In this document: one piece after another, positions 34,001 through 45,250 of the stretch
Layout: each line of letters starts with the position of its first letter
How positions within the stretch are numbered: position 1 is the stretch's first letter
Assembly: GCA_036435485.1 (NCBI GenBank)
Contig: CM071597.1
Location: forward strand, 54,171,881 to 54,235,880
DNA from: Saposhnikovia divaricata
Taxonomy: Eukaryota > Streptophyta > Magnoliopsida > Apiales > Apiaceae
Direction: 5' to 3'
DNA length: 64,000 nt
Notes under the pieces: model-generated
Seen by the model: only the letters and a program-made list of their open reading frames with translations
The model's database searches: none
What the model was told of the DNA's origin: nothing
Translations under genes and position numbers: made by a program

Positions 34001-35392
34001 TTTCATCAGGAAGAGGGCTTGCATCAGTATTTGCTACTAATGGTTCTTGTGGAGCCAGAGGTTCAGAAGCTTCTTCAACACTTTGAGCTGAAGGTTCTTG
34101 TGTGCTTCCCTCAAAAATAGTTTCTATGTGTACAGCATCCAGTTCAGGAATCTCTAGAGCAATGTCAGAAAACCCCTGTGCTGTAGAATTTATGCCTGCA
34201 TCTTCACTTTGAGAAGATGGTTCTTGTGGGGCAGGAATGTTCTTGTCTGCACCTTCCCTTTGAAAATGTGGTTCTTGTGGGACCATTCCTTCAACAATGT
34301 CTACACCCACACTTTGAGTGAGTGGTTCTTGTGGGACTGGATCTGCAATAGCTGCTGAACTCCTTTGAAGTTCAGGTTCTTATGAGCTTGATCCTTTCAG
34401 AGGTGAAGTGATCCTCTGTTTCTTCTGTCTATGAAAAACCTTTGCTTTAGCTTGTCTCTTTATCTGAAGAGGTGTTGGTTTATGACCAAGCTGAGCAGCA
34501 ATAGCATTTACTTCATCCACAGAAATCTCAATTATTCTTCTCTTTGGAGATGTAGGTGCTGGAGAATCAGAAATCTCAACAGTCTTCACAGGTGATGTAT
34601 TTAGAGTAGAGATATCAGGAATGACAGATGTGTCAGGAACTGATGATTCATCAAGATTAATATCATCATTAAGATTCTACATTTCTTCAGGAATGTAATA
34701 TTTGCTCTTGTTGATTATCTTTCTTCTTTTCTTTGGCTTTACTGGCTCAGCCAATTAATCAGTAGCAGGAGCAGCAACTTCCTTTTTCTTCATCATTATT
34801 GAGATGGTCTTATCATCATCAGAATCAGAATCTTGTTGCAAAAACTTTCTTTTCTCAACTGTTTCTTTATATTCTCCATACTTAATCAAAGACTCATCAA
34901 TCTGTTTCTCCAAAATCAGAACCCCATGTTCACCTCCTTGTGACTTCTTTTGAGTGAGGGTTGTAGTGGAGAAGTGCTTTGATCCTGATTGTCTTCCAGA
35001 CACATCAGATCTAGCTGACTTCTTTTCTTTTACAACTGATGTCTTTTGAGAGACACCAGAGGTGGTTGACTGTTTAGTTAACTATTTTATGGTATGTGCT
35101 TATGTTAGGAACAGGATGTGTTTGGTCCTATCCCATAGCACTTGTGGCTGGGCCATAAAGTACAGGCAATCTCTTTTGCAAGAGAAGCCAGACCCCATCA
35201 GGAATGGAAGGATGTCCCTCAAAACCATTTGCCTTATCCGATTTAACCAAGGATTTGATATTGTTTTCAGAAATCTTAAAGATAGGCAACATTGTATCAT
35301 TTTCAAATTCAGCATTGGGACATAAATGAGAGAAGATTAATTGAAAAAATCTAATAAAACAGACATAACCACATTTATCTGCTTTCCTAGCA
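31039..35392 (-). pseudogene. Third ORF of element E
   Basis: Open pieces at 31,036-31,353, 31,350-31,772, 32,343-33,323, 33,345-33,749, 33,837-34,310, 34,380-34,589 and 34,755-35,003 follow the order of element A's third ORF, with frameshifts between them. The N-terminal part (about 200 codons in A) is missing because of a deletion. The region 33,900-34,380 has repeated PQEP/TQEP motifs, and 33,418-33,435 encodes an acidic DDDD run. A TAG at 34,677-34,679 sits at the same codon as the TAA in A. Function unknown. Confidence 0.75.
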
Positions 35393-35826
35393 CTTTGGTT
35401 ATCACAATAAATAGGTATTTTTGAAAATGACAAACCATAGTCCATTAGCTGATTTCTCATCCACATGATTTGAGCACAACAGCTTCCAGCACCTATGTAC
35501 TCAGCTTCTGCAGTCGATGTGGAGACAGACTTTTGCTTTTTACTAAACCAAGAAACTAGTCTTCCTCCAAGAAACTGACAACTGCTTGAAGTACTTTTTA
35601 TGTCTATTTTGCATCCTGCAAAATCAGCATCTGAGTAACCACATAAATTAACAGATTCTCTTGCATACCATAAGCCTAGTGATGGAGTGCCTTTCAAGTA
35701 TCTGAAAATCCTTTTCACAACTATGAGATGTGGTTCTCTGGGTTTTGCTTGAAATCTTACACATAGACAAGCTGCATACATGATATCTGGTCTACTTGCA
35801 GTTAGATACAAGAGTGAGCCAAACAT
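35128..35826 (-). pseudogene. Chimeric ORF: RNase H fused in frame to third ORF (element E)
   Basis: An open frame of 232 codons starts in copia RNase H (GYSDADFAG, AEAEYIG, CDNQSA) and passes directly into third-ORF sequence (KADKCGYVCFIRFFQ). The join at 35,388-35,392 is TAGCA, a word present at both parental sites in element A (20,380-20,384 and 22,424-22,428). A microhomology deletion of 2,044 bp explains it. The last RNase H motifs are lost. Confidence 0.8.
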
Positions 35827-38428
35827 ACTACATGTACCTCAATACCTTGATCAGGATCAAGCTTAGTAGCTGTAGCTATGGGAGTTGAAGCAGTAGAACT
35901 GTTTTGCATATTAAACTTCTTCAGTAAATTCTTTGTATACTTTGACTGATTGATAAAGATCCCATCATCAGTCTGTTTAACTTGCAGACCTAAGAAATAG
36001 CTCATTTTTCCCATCATGCTCATTTGATATCTAGACTGCATTAGCTTTGAAAGCTTCTCACACAATTTGGAGTTAGTTGACCCAAAAATGATATCATCAA
36101 CATAAATCTGAACTAATAGCAAGTCCTTACCATGATTCAAGTAATACAAGGTTTTGTCAATTGTACCTCTTTTGAAACCACTTTCTAGTAAGAATTGAGC
36201 CAGTGTTTCATACCAGGCTCTTGGAGCTTGCTTTAGTCCATAAAGTGCTTTATCCGGTCTATAGACATGATCTGGATATTTAGGATCAATGAAGCCAGGA
36301 GGTTGTTCAACATATACCTCCTCTTCCAATTCTCCATTCAGAAAAGCACTTTTAACATCCATCTGGAAAACTTTGAATTTCTTATGGGCTGCATATGCTA
36401 GAAAAATTCTGATGGCTTCTAGCCTTGCAACAGGAGCAAAAGTCACATCATAGTCTATTCCTTCCTGTTGATAATACCCTTTTGCAACTAGCCTTGCTTT
36501 ATTCCTCACAATAGTGCCATATGAATCTGTCTTATCACCCACTTCGTACCAACAATTGATCTACCCTTTGGCCTTGGTACAAGTTTCCAAACTTCATTTC
36601 TTTCGAATTCATTCAGTTCTTCTTGCATTGTTGTAACCCAATCAGCATCCTTGAGTGCATCTTCAACTTTCTTAGGCTCCTCCTTTGACAGAAAGTTATC
36701 GTAGAGACATTCATTTTGTGTTGCACTTCTGGTTTTAACACCTGCATCAAGATTCCCATTAATTAAATCAGGAGTATAGCTTTTGGTCTATTTCCTTGCT
36801 GATGGTAAATCATTTCTTGAGTTGGATGCTCCCCCTGGATTGGTGTTATCTTCAAAAGAACTGGAATCATTAGAAGCTCCCCCTGAGATAGTGCTATCTC
36901 CTCCTGAAGTGCTGTCAGGATTATCAGTTGAATCTGTTTCTCATGAATCTCCTCCTGATGTTTGAGTTGTATCAGTACTGATGGTATTTTGTTGTTGCTC
37001 CCCCTCAAAATTTGCATTATTTGAATCATCATCAGTAACTGGTGTTTCATCAGGCATTGGTCGATCGTCAGCATCTATGGGGTATCAGTATCTTACATTA
37101 CTTCATCAGAATTCTTGGTAGCTTCATTTGCAAAGATCAAACTGTCATGTGAGTCTTCAGCAATTCCTGTTATCTTCTTGTCATCAAAAGAAACATTAAT
37201 AGACTCCATGACTGTCCTTGTTCTTAGGTTACATACTTTAAAGGCTCTTGTTGATGGATAGCCAATAAAGATTCCCTCATCAGCTTTAGTCTCAAACTTT
37301 CCTAGCTGTTCAGGATGAGGTCTTTAAACAAATCACTTGCAGCCAAACACATGTAAATGTTTCAGACTTGGCTTCTTCTCTTTAATCATTTGATAAGGAG
37401 TGACACCATGTCTGTTGATTAAAGTAATGTTCTGAGTATAGCATGCTATGTTGACTGCTTCTACCCTGAAATATGTAGGTAGTTTAGCTTCCTACAACAT
37501 TGTTCTGCCAGCTTCGATAAGAGTTCTGTTCTTCCTTTCAACTACTCCATTTTGCTGGGGTGTGCCAGGAGCAGAGAATTGTTGAACTATTCCTTTGTAT
37601 TTGCAGAACTCTTCCATTACTGAATTCTTGAATTCAGTTCCATTATCACTTCTTAGAATTTTGTTCCAGTCTCAATGAGTCTCATATGGTCCAAAAGTAT
37701 CTCAGCAGTTTCATCTTTTCTGTGCAGAAAATACACCCAGGTAAATCTAGTATATTCATCAACAATAACTAGAGTATACCTTTTCTTACTGATGGACATA
37801 ATATTGACTGGTCCAAACAAGTCAAGGTGTAGCATGTGATATGGTTCATCAATTGAGGATTCAGATTTACTCTTGAATGATGTCCTTCTCTGTTTGGTCT
37901 TCTGACAAGCATCACAGAGTCCATCTGGAGTATACAACACCTTTGGTAATCTTCTCACCAAATCTTTCTTAACCAACTCATTCATGTTGTTGAAGTTGAG
38001 ATGAGAAAGCTTCTTGTGCCAATTCCAACTTTCATCTACTGTTGCTTTACTGATGAGACATGTTGAGGGACCATCGGTATTGGTGTAGACGTTGGCTTCA
38101 TAAACGTTACCACGTCTTTGACCAGTTAAGACAATCCTTCCAGATGTTTTACTGATCACTTCAAAGTGAGTATCATTGAAGTTGACATGATAACCTCTGT
38201 CTGTGATTTGACTAACACTAAGCAGATTGTGTTTGAGTCCTCTCACCAGAGCTACTTTTTCAATGATGACATTTTCAATGATTATATTGCCATATCCCAA
38301 GGTTTGTCCAATGTTGCCATCTCCATAAGACACTGTTGGGCCAGCTTTCTCCTCAAATTCTGATAGCAAGGTTTTGTTTTCAGTCACGTGCATCCACTAT
38401 CCATGACTAACTCATTTATCTTTTTACC
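35393..38428 (-). pseudogene. pol of element E
   Basis: It holds protease, integrase, reverse transcriptase and part of RNase H in at least four frames. Integrase is open at 38,393-37,653 (WHKKLSHLNF, CDACQKTK, HLDLFGP). Reverse transcriptase is open at 36,542-35,802 with intact QMDVK, YGLKQAPRAW and YVDD. A deletion at about 38,385-38,395 removed the part of the protease just after its active site. Frameshifts occur near 37,652, 37,080, 36,540 and 35,830. It serves as the comparison for the lesions in element A. Confidence 0.85.
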
Positions 38429-38451
38429 CTGCAATCAGAAACACAAAGAGC

Positions 38452-40770
38452 TCAGTTAGAATTTTTAAGAACCCACACTTGTTGGGTTCTTTTTGTATGC
38501 AATTTAACATTTTTAGCAGCAGAAGTCTTTTTAACAAAAGCAGTTCTATCATATTTAAATCCATCAAAATTTGCTTTGTCATTATTAGAATTAACAGATG
38601 CATGCTTAGTATTCAGACTCTTTGTTTTACCAGAATTTGCACTTTTATTAAACTTTGGCAACAGATCATAATGATTGTAGTACAAACTATGGTATTCTTC
38701 ACATGTGTAAATAGAATGCCATTTACTGCCACAGTGAAAACAAGGATTCTGTGGTTTATAAAATACTGATCTATTCCTAATGTCGGACTTAGGAACTACA
38801 GTAGCCTTCTTTTTACTCCTCCTGCAATCAATAGCAAGATGATCAGAGTTACCACAGTTGAAACACACTTTCCTTGGTGCATTTGGAATATACTTAAAAT
38901 TATTCTCTTTGTTTATTCCAATTTTACCATTCCTGTTCCTCTTAGCAGTAGTAGTTTTCTCTCTATCTGTCATTTCACAGATTCTGTCTCTCAGTTGTTT
39001 CTTAGACAAAAGACCTATATTTCTGTTATTGACAGTTTTAGACTCAGAATTTTGTGTAGAAGTATATCCCTTTTCTAAAGTAGATTTGGGATTTTCTGGA
39101 TACACATGTTTAACAGGTTTTAATCTAGTCTTTGTTCTGTCCATAACATGTCTATAGGTTTTTGGATTTGTTGACTCATTCATAACAACTCTTCCTGGTT
39201 TTGTTGTTTCAGCAGTAACAACTTTACCTTTATTCTTCTTTTTGTCCTCTGGTTTATAACCTAGACCCTCTTTCCAGTTCTTATCTGTGATAAGATCGTG
39301 TGTTTTCTTTCCAGAGTGTGTCCAGGTTCTGAGTTTCTCATTAGCTTCATTAAGTTCCTTTTCAAGTGGAGTACATTTAAACTCCATTTCTAGCTTTATG
39401 TGCTTAGCCTTATCACATTCATTTTGTACTTCTTCCATGAAGAGTAACTCAGCTTCTAGATGATCATTTCTTTTAGTCAATTCTGACATCTCAGATATTA
39501 TTCTAGCATTTTCAAGAGATTGACTTTTAAAGCTAATATGCAGAGACTTTAAGAAAGATCTTAACTCAGAGACATTATCAGTATCAAAATCAAAAACAAC
39601 TTCAGGTACCGTATTTTCAGGAGCTGCAATCTCATCCACATTTGCCATTAATGCATAGTTCACTTTTTCCTCTTTAGAGTCTGAGGAAGAGTCCATCCAA
39701 TCCTTGCTAGATGAGATTAGAGATTTGGTTTTGGCCTTTTTGCATTCAGTTGCAAAGTGACCCATTCCATCACAGTTGTAGCATTTGACTTTTGACTTGT
39801 CAAATTTGCTGCCTTTGCTTTCATTCTTCTTGTACCTGTTCTTGTCGGTATTGAACGGTTTCTTCTTAGAGTTGCCTTGTCTTCTAGCCTTTCTGAACTT
39901 CATCTTCTTGAAGCCTTTAACTATTATAGCAACCATTTCCATCATGTCAAAATCAGTAGAGTCATCATCAGTATCAGTATCAGGATTGACGTCAGGATCT
40001 GATGATGAGTCATCAGTATTGGACTCAGCTACTCTACTTCTCCTCCTTGAAACCTCTACAGCTTTTCCTTTTGATTTTGATTCAACATTTAAAGCAACAG
40101 CCTTTTCTTTGTTGGTTTTCTTATTCTTCCTTTGTTGAACCTCAAGATCATGGGTTCTTAGCATCCCATAGACTTCATCAAGAAACACAGCATTCAGATC
40201 ATACTGATGCCTAATAATAGAGGTTTGAGTATCCCACTCTTCAGGCAAAGCTCTATGAAACTTGGTGTTCGAGTCTTCTGGTTCATAATCTTTACCCACC
40301 AGAGATAGATTATTCAATAATGTCAGAAATTTATCATACAGATCAGATTTTGCATCAAACTGTTCATACTCTTGAATCAACAGAGCTCTTCTGTTCCTTT
40401 TGATAGATTCAGTACCGTGGCATTGAGTTTCCAAAGTTTCCCAGATCTCCTTAGCAGTTTTACATGCTATCACTCTGTTTGACATGACAGCATCAAGGCT
40501 ATTATGAAGAATATTCTTCACCTTTGCATCTCTGAGTACTTCAGCCTTTTCCTCAGGAGTCCATTCAGCCTTTGTCTTCTGAACATAGTGCTCAGGTACA
40601 GTATCTGTTCTAGCAACCAGTCTTTTAGGGATATATGGTCCATCGTATATTCGATCAAGATAGTTAGGATCAGTTGCCTCCAGATACATCAACATCTTTA
40701 CCCTCCATGTGGGGTACTCAGCCTTTTTGAGAACAGGGATTTTAATACTTTCATACTTGCTTATCGACAT
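38452..40770 (-). CDS. gag of element E (772 residues)
   Basis: It is open from the ATG at 40,770 to a TGA at 38,452 and aligns with element A's gag from end to end. The three CCHC knuckles are CYNCDGMGHFATEC, CFNCGNSDHLAIDC and CFHCGSKWHSIYTC. The central coiled coil (KRNDHLEAELLFMEEVQ) is kept. A few residues are missing near 170 (the segment before LYDKFLTLLNNLSL) compared with A. That gag is open in this decayed copy while pol is not is notable. It may be recent conversion or simple chance. Confidence 0.88.
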   Translation of the reverse strand: MSISKYESIKIPVLKKAEYPTWRVKMLMYLEATDPNYLDRIYDGPYIPKRLVARTDTVPEHYVQKTKAEWTPEEKAEVLRDAKVKNILHNSLDAVMSNRVIACKTAKEIWETLETQCHGTESIKRNRRALLIQEYEQFDAKSDLYDKFLTLLNNLSLVGKDYEPEDSNTKFHRALPEEWDTQTSIIRHQYDLNAVFLDEVYGMLRTHDLEVQQRKNKKTNKEKAVALNVESKSKGKAVEVSRRRSRVAESNTDDSSSDPDVNPDTDTDDDSTDFDMMEMVAIIVKGFKKMKFRKARRQGNSKKKPFNTDKNRYKKNESKGSKFDKSKVKCYNCDGMGHFATECKKAKTKSLISSSKDWMDSSSDSKEEKVNYALMANVDEIAAPENTVPEVVFDFDTDNVSELRSFLKSLHISFKSQSLENARIISEMSELTKRNDHLEAELLFMEEVQNECDKAKHIKLEMEFKCTPLEKELNEANEKLRTWTHSGKKTHDLITDKNWKEGLGYKPEDKKKNKGKVVTAETTKPGRVVMNESTNPKTYRHVMDRTKTRLKPVKHVYPENPKSTLEKGYTSTQNSESKTVNNRNIGLLSKKQLRDRICEMTDREKTTTAKRNRNGKIGINKENNFKYIPNAPRKVCFNCGNSDHLAIDCRRSKKKATVVPKSDIRNRSVFYKPQNPCFHCGSKWHSIYTCEEYHSLYYNHYDLLPKFNKSANSGKTKSLNTKHASVNSNNDKANFDGFKYDRTAFVKKTSAAKNVKLHTKRTQQVWVLKNSN

Positions 40771-40804
40771 CTTAAGATCGTTTCTGATTGTGATTAATCA
40801 GTTA

Positions 40805-40816
40805 GCTCTGATACCA
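40805..40816 (-). promoter_or_regulatory. Primer binding site of element E
   Basis: The minus strand reads TGGTATCAGAGC, two bases from the LTR. Confidence 0.9.
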
Positions 40817-40818
40817 AT

Positions 40819-41308
40819 TGTTACCCAATAAAGAACAATTGTAGAAGGGGGGTTGAATACAATTGTATAAGATTTTTGACTTAAACAGAAATGATAACAT
40901 AAGTATGAATAAATAACAGCTTTATTAACTCTGATGTAAAACTGTTACAAACTCTCTCAAGAAAATCTTATGTTCTTGAGAGCTTCTAGGTTACAAGATA
41001 ACTCATGTAAGCGAAATTACATAAATGTAAAACCTAAACTGTGTTTATATACTATACACAGCTGCCCTATCAATTACAAGATATATCAAATCAATTACAT
41101 ACGTCTCTTAGTACATATCTTGAATGATAATCAGGAACCGACATATCAATCTCCCTTGATTCCTGGATTGATGTATATCCTCGTGTAATCCTGATCAGCC
41201 TCCAATCCTGATGATAGCGTAATACTGATGGTGCATTACTGATGATGTCAGCATCAGTATCTGATCAGTAGTCCAGATCCTGATCATCACTTGAATCAAT
41301 ATCTAACA
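40819..41308 (-). repeat. 5' LTR of element E
   Basis: It is 490 bp, starts TGTTACCCAATAAAG and ends CAATATCTAACA. It is the same LTR family as element A with small deletions. The partner LTR is not in the window. Confidence 0.9.
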
Positions 41309-41704
41309 TCTATATAGTGTCATCTAATAATATTCCAATTTCCACCAAAAACACTATTCATTGCTTTTTCTCTCTTTTATTCCTTGCACTTAAAAAGATG
41401 TTCTCGCGCTTCCCCGAGCGTTCCCTATCTCTTTTACGGAATCACTGGACTTATACTAGATATCGATTTGGAAGACATGAGAATATTTCCTTTCTTGGAA
41501 TACCATAGCTTACTTTCTTGATGATAGATTATTCTTATCTACCTTGTCAACCAATTGCAGCATTCATAGCATATAAACTTTTGAATCCAAATCCATTCCA
41601 CATTCATTCCTTACCCCACTGATACATTGTAGTCGTAACTACTATTCATTCTTACCCAATACATAATAAAAGTTTTAATTCCTCCAAAAATTTGGGGTCT
41701 TACA
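41309..41704 (-). other. Possible gypsy LTR fragment
   Basis: No ORF. The right end read on the minus strand begins TGTAAGACCCCAAATTTTT, a start typical of some gypsy (Tekay/Del-like) LTRs. Element E appears to have inserted in or next to it. No partner LTR is visible. Confidence 0.35.
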
Positions 41705-41794
41705 CGAGTCGAGTCTAGTCGAGTCGGACAACCAAAAAACTCGGCTCGACTCGATAAGCTTATCGAACAAATTTTGGTGATCGAACTCGAGTTC

Positions 41795-42498
41795 GTTAAT
41801 GAACCGAGTCGAGTCGAGTTTTTACCGAGTCGAGTCGAGTTCGAGCTCAGCTCGGTACGTTTACAGCTCTAGCTTGAAAACTCGATAAAAGCTCGGAAAC
41901 TCTTTTAAAAACTCGATAAGTTCGAAAGCTCTTTTAAAAACTCGATAGCTCGAAAGCTCGATAACAGCTAAAACTCGACTCGAACACAAATTTCAGGTTC
42001 GATAAATTTTAAGCTCGACTCGACTCGAAAAAAAAGCTCAAACTCAAATTTGATAAGTACAAATTCGACTCAACTCGAATTACATCGGTAATTGTGATAG
42101 TCTCCCGGGATAGCCAAATTTAAAAAACAACAATTCTAAAAGAATTGTTAATGAACCGAGTCGAGTCGAGTTTTTACCGAGTCGAGTCGAGTTCGAGCTC
42201 AGCTCGGTTCGTTTACAGCTCTAGCTTGAAAACTCGATAAAAGCTCGGAAACTCTTTTAAAAACTCGATAAGTTCGAAAGCTCTTTTAAAAACTCGATAG
42301 CTCGAAAGCTCGATAACAGCTAAAACTCGACTCGAACACAAATTTCAGGTTCGATAAATTTTAAGCTCGACTCAACTCGAAAAAAAAGCTCAAACTCAAA
42401 TTTGATAAGTACAAACTCGACTCATCTCGAATTACATCCGTAATTGTGATAGTCTCCCGGGATAGCCAAATTTAAAAAACAACAATTCTAAAAGAAAA
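41795..42498. repeat. Tandem duplication of a 352-bp CTCGA-rich unit
   Basis: The sequence from 41,795 repeats at 42,147 with a period of 352 bp and few changes (for example GGTACG against GGTTCG). The unit is full of ACTCGA, GAGTCGAG and CTCGATAA words and includes CGTTTACAGCTCTAG, a word I associate with hAT-type ends in plants. Similar CTCGA-rich DNA precedes it from 41,705. Confidence 0.8.
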
Positions 42499-42545
42499 AA
42501 AGACGGCATAAATATGATTAAAATCACTTGTATCGGTGCTATGTA

Positions 42546-42720
42546 CAGTTAAACCTCGATAAATGAATACGCTTGGGACCGAAAAATTTTATTCATTAAT
42601 CAAGATTATTCATTTATCGAGATAAAAAATACACTATCTTTATAATGTCGGGACCGGAAAAAATTATTCATTTGATGAGGTTATTCGTTTATCGAATATT
42701 CATTTATCTGCATTCGTTAA
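42546..42720. mobile_element. Emigrant-like (pogo-type) MITE, one end
   Basis: CAGTTAAACCTCGATAAATG follows a TA dinucleotide and fits the terminal repeat of the Emigrant MITE family. Further ATTCATTTATCGAG-type words in both orientations follow to about 42,720. A clean right end is not seen, so the copy is truncated or diverged. Confidence 0.6.
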
Positions 42721-43157
42721 AGAGTTGAGACAAACGTACTTGTTCTGGGTTCATGAAGTGTTCACTAGTTGAAAAGCGTAAGATGAACGTTTTATCCAAT
42801 CAATGACAAAATTTAATTAAATAAATTTAGACTTTTTGCTCGAATTGTTTACTTAACAATAACATACTTGTATGTTTGATAAGAGGTCAGTCAATTGTAA
42901 CATAAATATACTTCAATTCGTTGTTGCAATATTATTTATTAAATGTTATGTATTTCGAATATTTTTCAAAAAAATTCCCGAATGACATGACTTAACATAT
43001 AACTAGTTTTAATTGTGGATGCATATGAATACACGCGAGATTTTATATTATAATCGAAAAGTTACTTAATATATAATGTCATATCAATATCTGCGAAAAA
43101 ATTTGGGAACCGTTTCGGCGTACCTAGCATTTTCCTTCTTTACTACTATATTAAATA
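42721..43157. other. AT-rich intergenic stretch
   Basis: No ORF, repeat unit or regulatory motif that I can support. Confidence 0.5.
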
Positions 43158-43213
43158 GTTTAGTACTCAATTTATTTAGTTTTTCGCTTACAAACCTAAA
43201 CCGCTGGTAAAAT

Positions 43214-43218
43214 GAGAG

Positions 43219-43291
<73 letters not shown>

Positions 43292-43300
43292 GAGAGGACG
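43214..43300 (+). repeat. GA microsatellite in the LINE leader
   Basis: A nearly pure (GA)n tract with a few interruptions, 65-150 bp upstream of ORF1. Confidence 0.85.
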
Positions 43301-43364
43301 AGAGAGAAGATCAGGAAGTGAGAGAAGAACAGTCTGGAAAAATTAGAGAGAGAGGAATTCAAAT

Positions 43365-45250
43365 TTGAATCATGTTCACGATAAACTGACGCAACAAAGC
43401 AAGGCAAACCCATGGTTCCAAGTCAAGAAAGACAACAACACAGGAAAAAGAAGGATAGTCTCTGTGGAGGAAGATGAAACAGATCAAAGCACAAGAATGG
43501 GAAATGGTTCCCAACCCAAATCATACGCTGAGGTTCTGAAATCGGGCACTAATCAAGTCACTAATCAAGTCCAAGATTGTGACATAAACTTCAACATGAA
43601 TGAAAGAAACCCAGAAAAAGTCACAGTAATGGTACACAACCTACCACCACAGGCAACTACAAAAGAGATATGGATGTTCTTCAACATGAAAAGGATGATA
43701 AGGGACATTATACTTCCTAAGAGGCGCGACAATAACAACTTTAGGATAGGATTCATCAAGATGCTTGGAAGAGCTAAAGCAGAGACCCTAATCAACATGT
43801 TCAACCGCAGCACCTTTACGGGCACAAAGTGATGACCAAACTAGCCAGGAACATTACATATAGCTCCAACTCAGCAAACAATACACAAGAAACTTCTCAC
43901 AAAAATAGAGCAGCAACAATTCATACACGCCCAGTAACAAAGCCTCAACCACAACAACTTTTAGAACCATAGAAGGCCATGTTCGGGATCCAAGCTATGA
44001 AATGATGTCGAGATCCATGATAGGAACAACAATAGAGCCAACGAGCACGGAGCTACTCAAGAAAAAATTGTTCACTGAGGGGATATCATTCGTATCCATT
44101 AAAGAAATCTCTCAAGTAAAATTCCTACTTACTTTTGAAGACCAGGAAATGAAACAACACGGCAAAGAGGTATTAAGCTTTTTCTTTAATAGCCTAAACG
44201 AAGTTTCTCTGTTAGACACGGTTATTCCAAGAATGGCGTGGATAAACTGCGATGGACTTCCACTCTTAGCATGGAATAAGGAAACATGGACAAAAATCAT
44301 AGGGGACTGGGGGCAGCTCATTGCTGGTGGAAAATGGTAAACTACTTAATCCCAAACTTTACATACACACACAGAAGGTTCTGGAAATAGATGAAACCAT
44401 TAAGGTAATTGTACAAGGAGTAGGTTACTGGGTAAGATTAAAAGAGATAAGGAATGAACAGTACCTTAATAAGGTAATAGACAGAGACCAACCAAGTTCA
44501 GAGCCAACCCCATGTAACCCTTCTACCTACAACCGAAAATCAAAGCAATGCAGAGAAACACAACATGACCAGAATACAAACTCAAGCATAGACACACAAA
44601 TCCCAGTAGAAGATGCAAACATAGATGAAATAAACCAACTGACAGTCCCAGACAAAGTAATCACAACTCCTCTAACGGAGGAGGGTATCTATAAAAGTGA
44701 AAACGAGGAAGGATTTCACAAATGGTCAATTAGGGAAGAATCAAACCAGTCCTCGGAACAGTCACAAAGGTCAGTAGCTCAAGACAAAGCCACCGAAGAG
44801 GCTAACTTCTACACCTTTGAAGAAATCCAAGAAGGTCAAGAACTAGACATCGCAACACAACCGGCAATTTCCACCCTAAATGCTCAGGTACAAAAAATCA
44901 AGTTAGGTAGGAAGGTAGGTAGACCTAGGAAGAAGGACAAGAAGTTGAGTTTTTTCGATTTCACCTGCGGGGGGAAGAAAAGCAAAAAAATGACCCTGAA
45001 TAATAGGAAAAAATCTTATAAGGAAGCTCCAAAAGTCAACATAGGAACTCCAGACAAACACTCAGCAGGGGTAAATAGGTTGCAAGCTAATGTCAAGGAC
45101 CTTGCAATGGAGATCCTAGAAACAAGTCATCTAATGGGACTAATCCCACACAAAGACTGTGAAACATCTCTAGCCATAATTCGCTCGAACCTAGAGATGA
45201 ATGATGCCAGAATGGAGAGCATACAGCCAACAGATAACCTTATCTCATGA
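43365..45250 (+). pseudogene. LINE ORF1
   Basis: Three open frames (43,365-43,832; 44,002-44,340; 44,321-45,250) imply two frameshifts. The first piece has no ATG near its start and encodes an RRM-like segment (VTVMVHNLPPQATTKEIWMFF). The second matches the DUF4283-like part of plant LINE ORF1 (WINCDGLPLLAWNKETW). The third is hydrophilic, with an AT-hook-like basic patch (GRKVGRPRKK) near its middle. No CCHC knuckle is visible. The family's role is RNA binding and RNP formation. The stop overlaps the ORF2 start as ATGA at 45,247-45,250. Confidence 0.75.

Larger units (their letters stand above)
31034..41308 (-). mobile_element. Element E: sirevirus-like copia retrotransposon interrupted by B
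   Basis: The order on the minus strand is 5' LTR (40,819-41,308), primer site, gag, degraded pol, and third ORF. It is close to element A over most of its length. Its last part and 3' LTR are not in the window and presumably lie left of element B. Compared with A it lacks a 2,044-bp segment at the RNase H/third-ORF boundary. Many frameshifts make it the most decayed of the sirevirus copies, as expected for the outermost host of the nest. Confidence 0.85.

Noticed and set aside
43214..43300. CRISPR-like or regulatory repeat at the GA tract
   Set aside because: It is a simple dinucleotide microsatellite.
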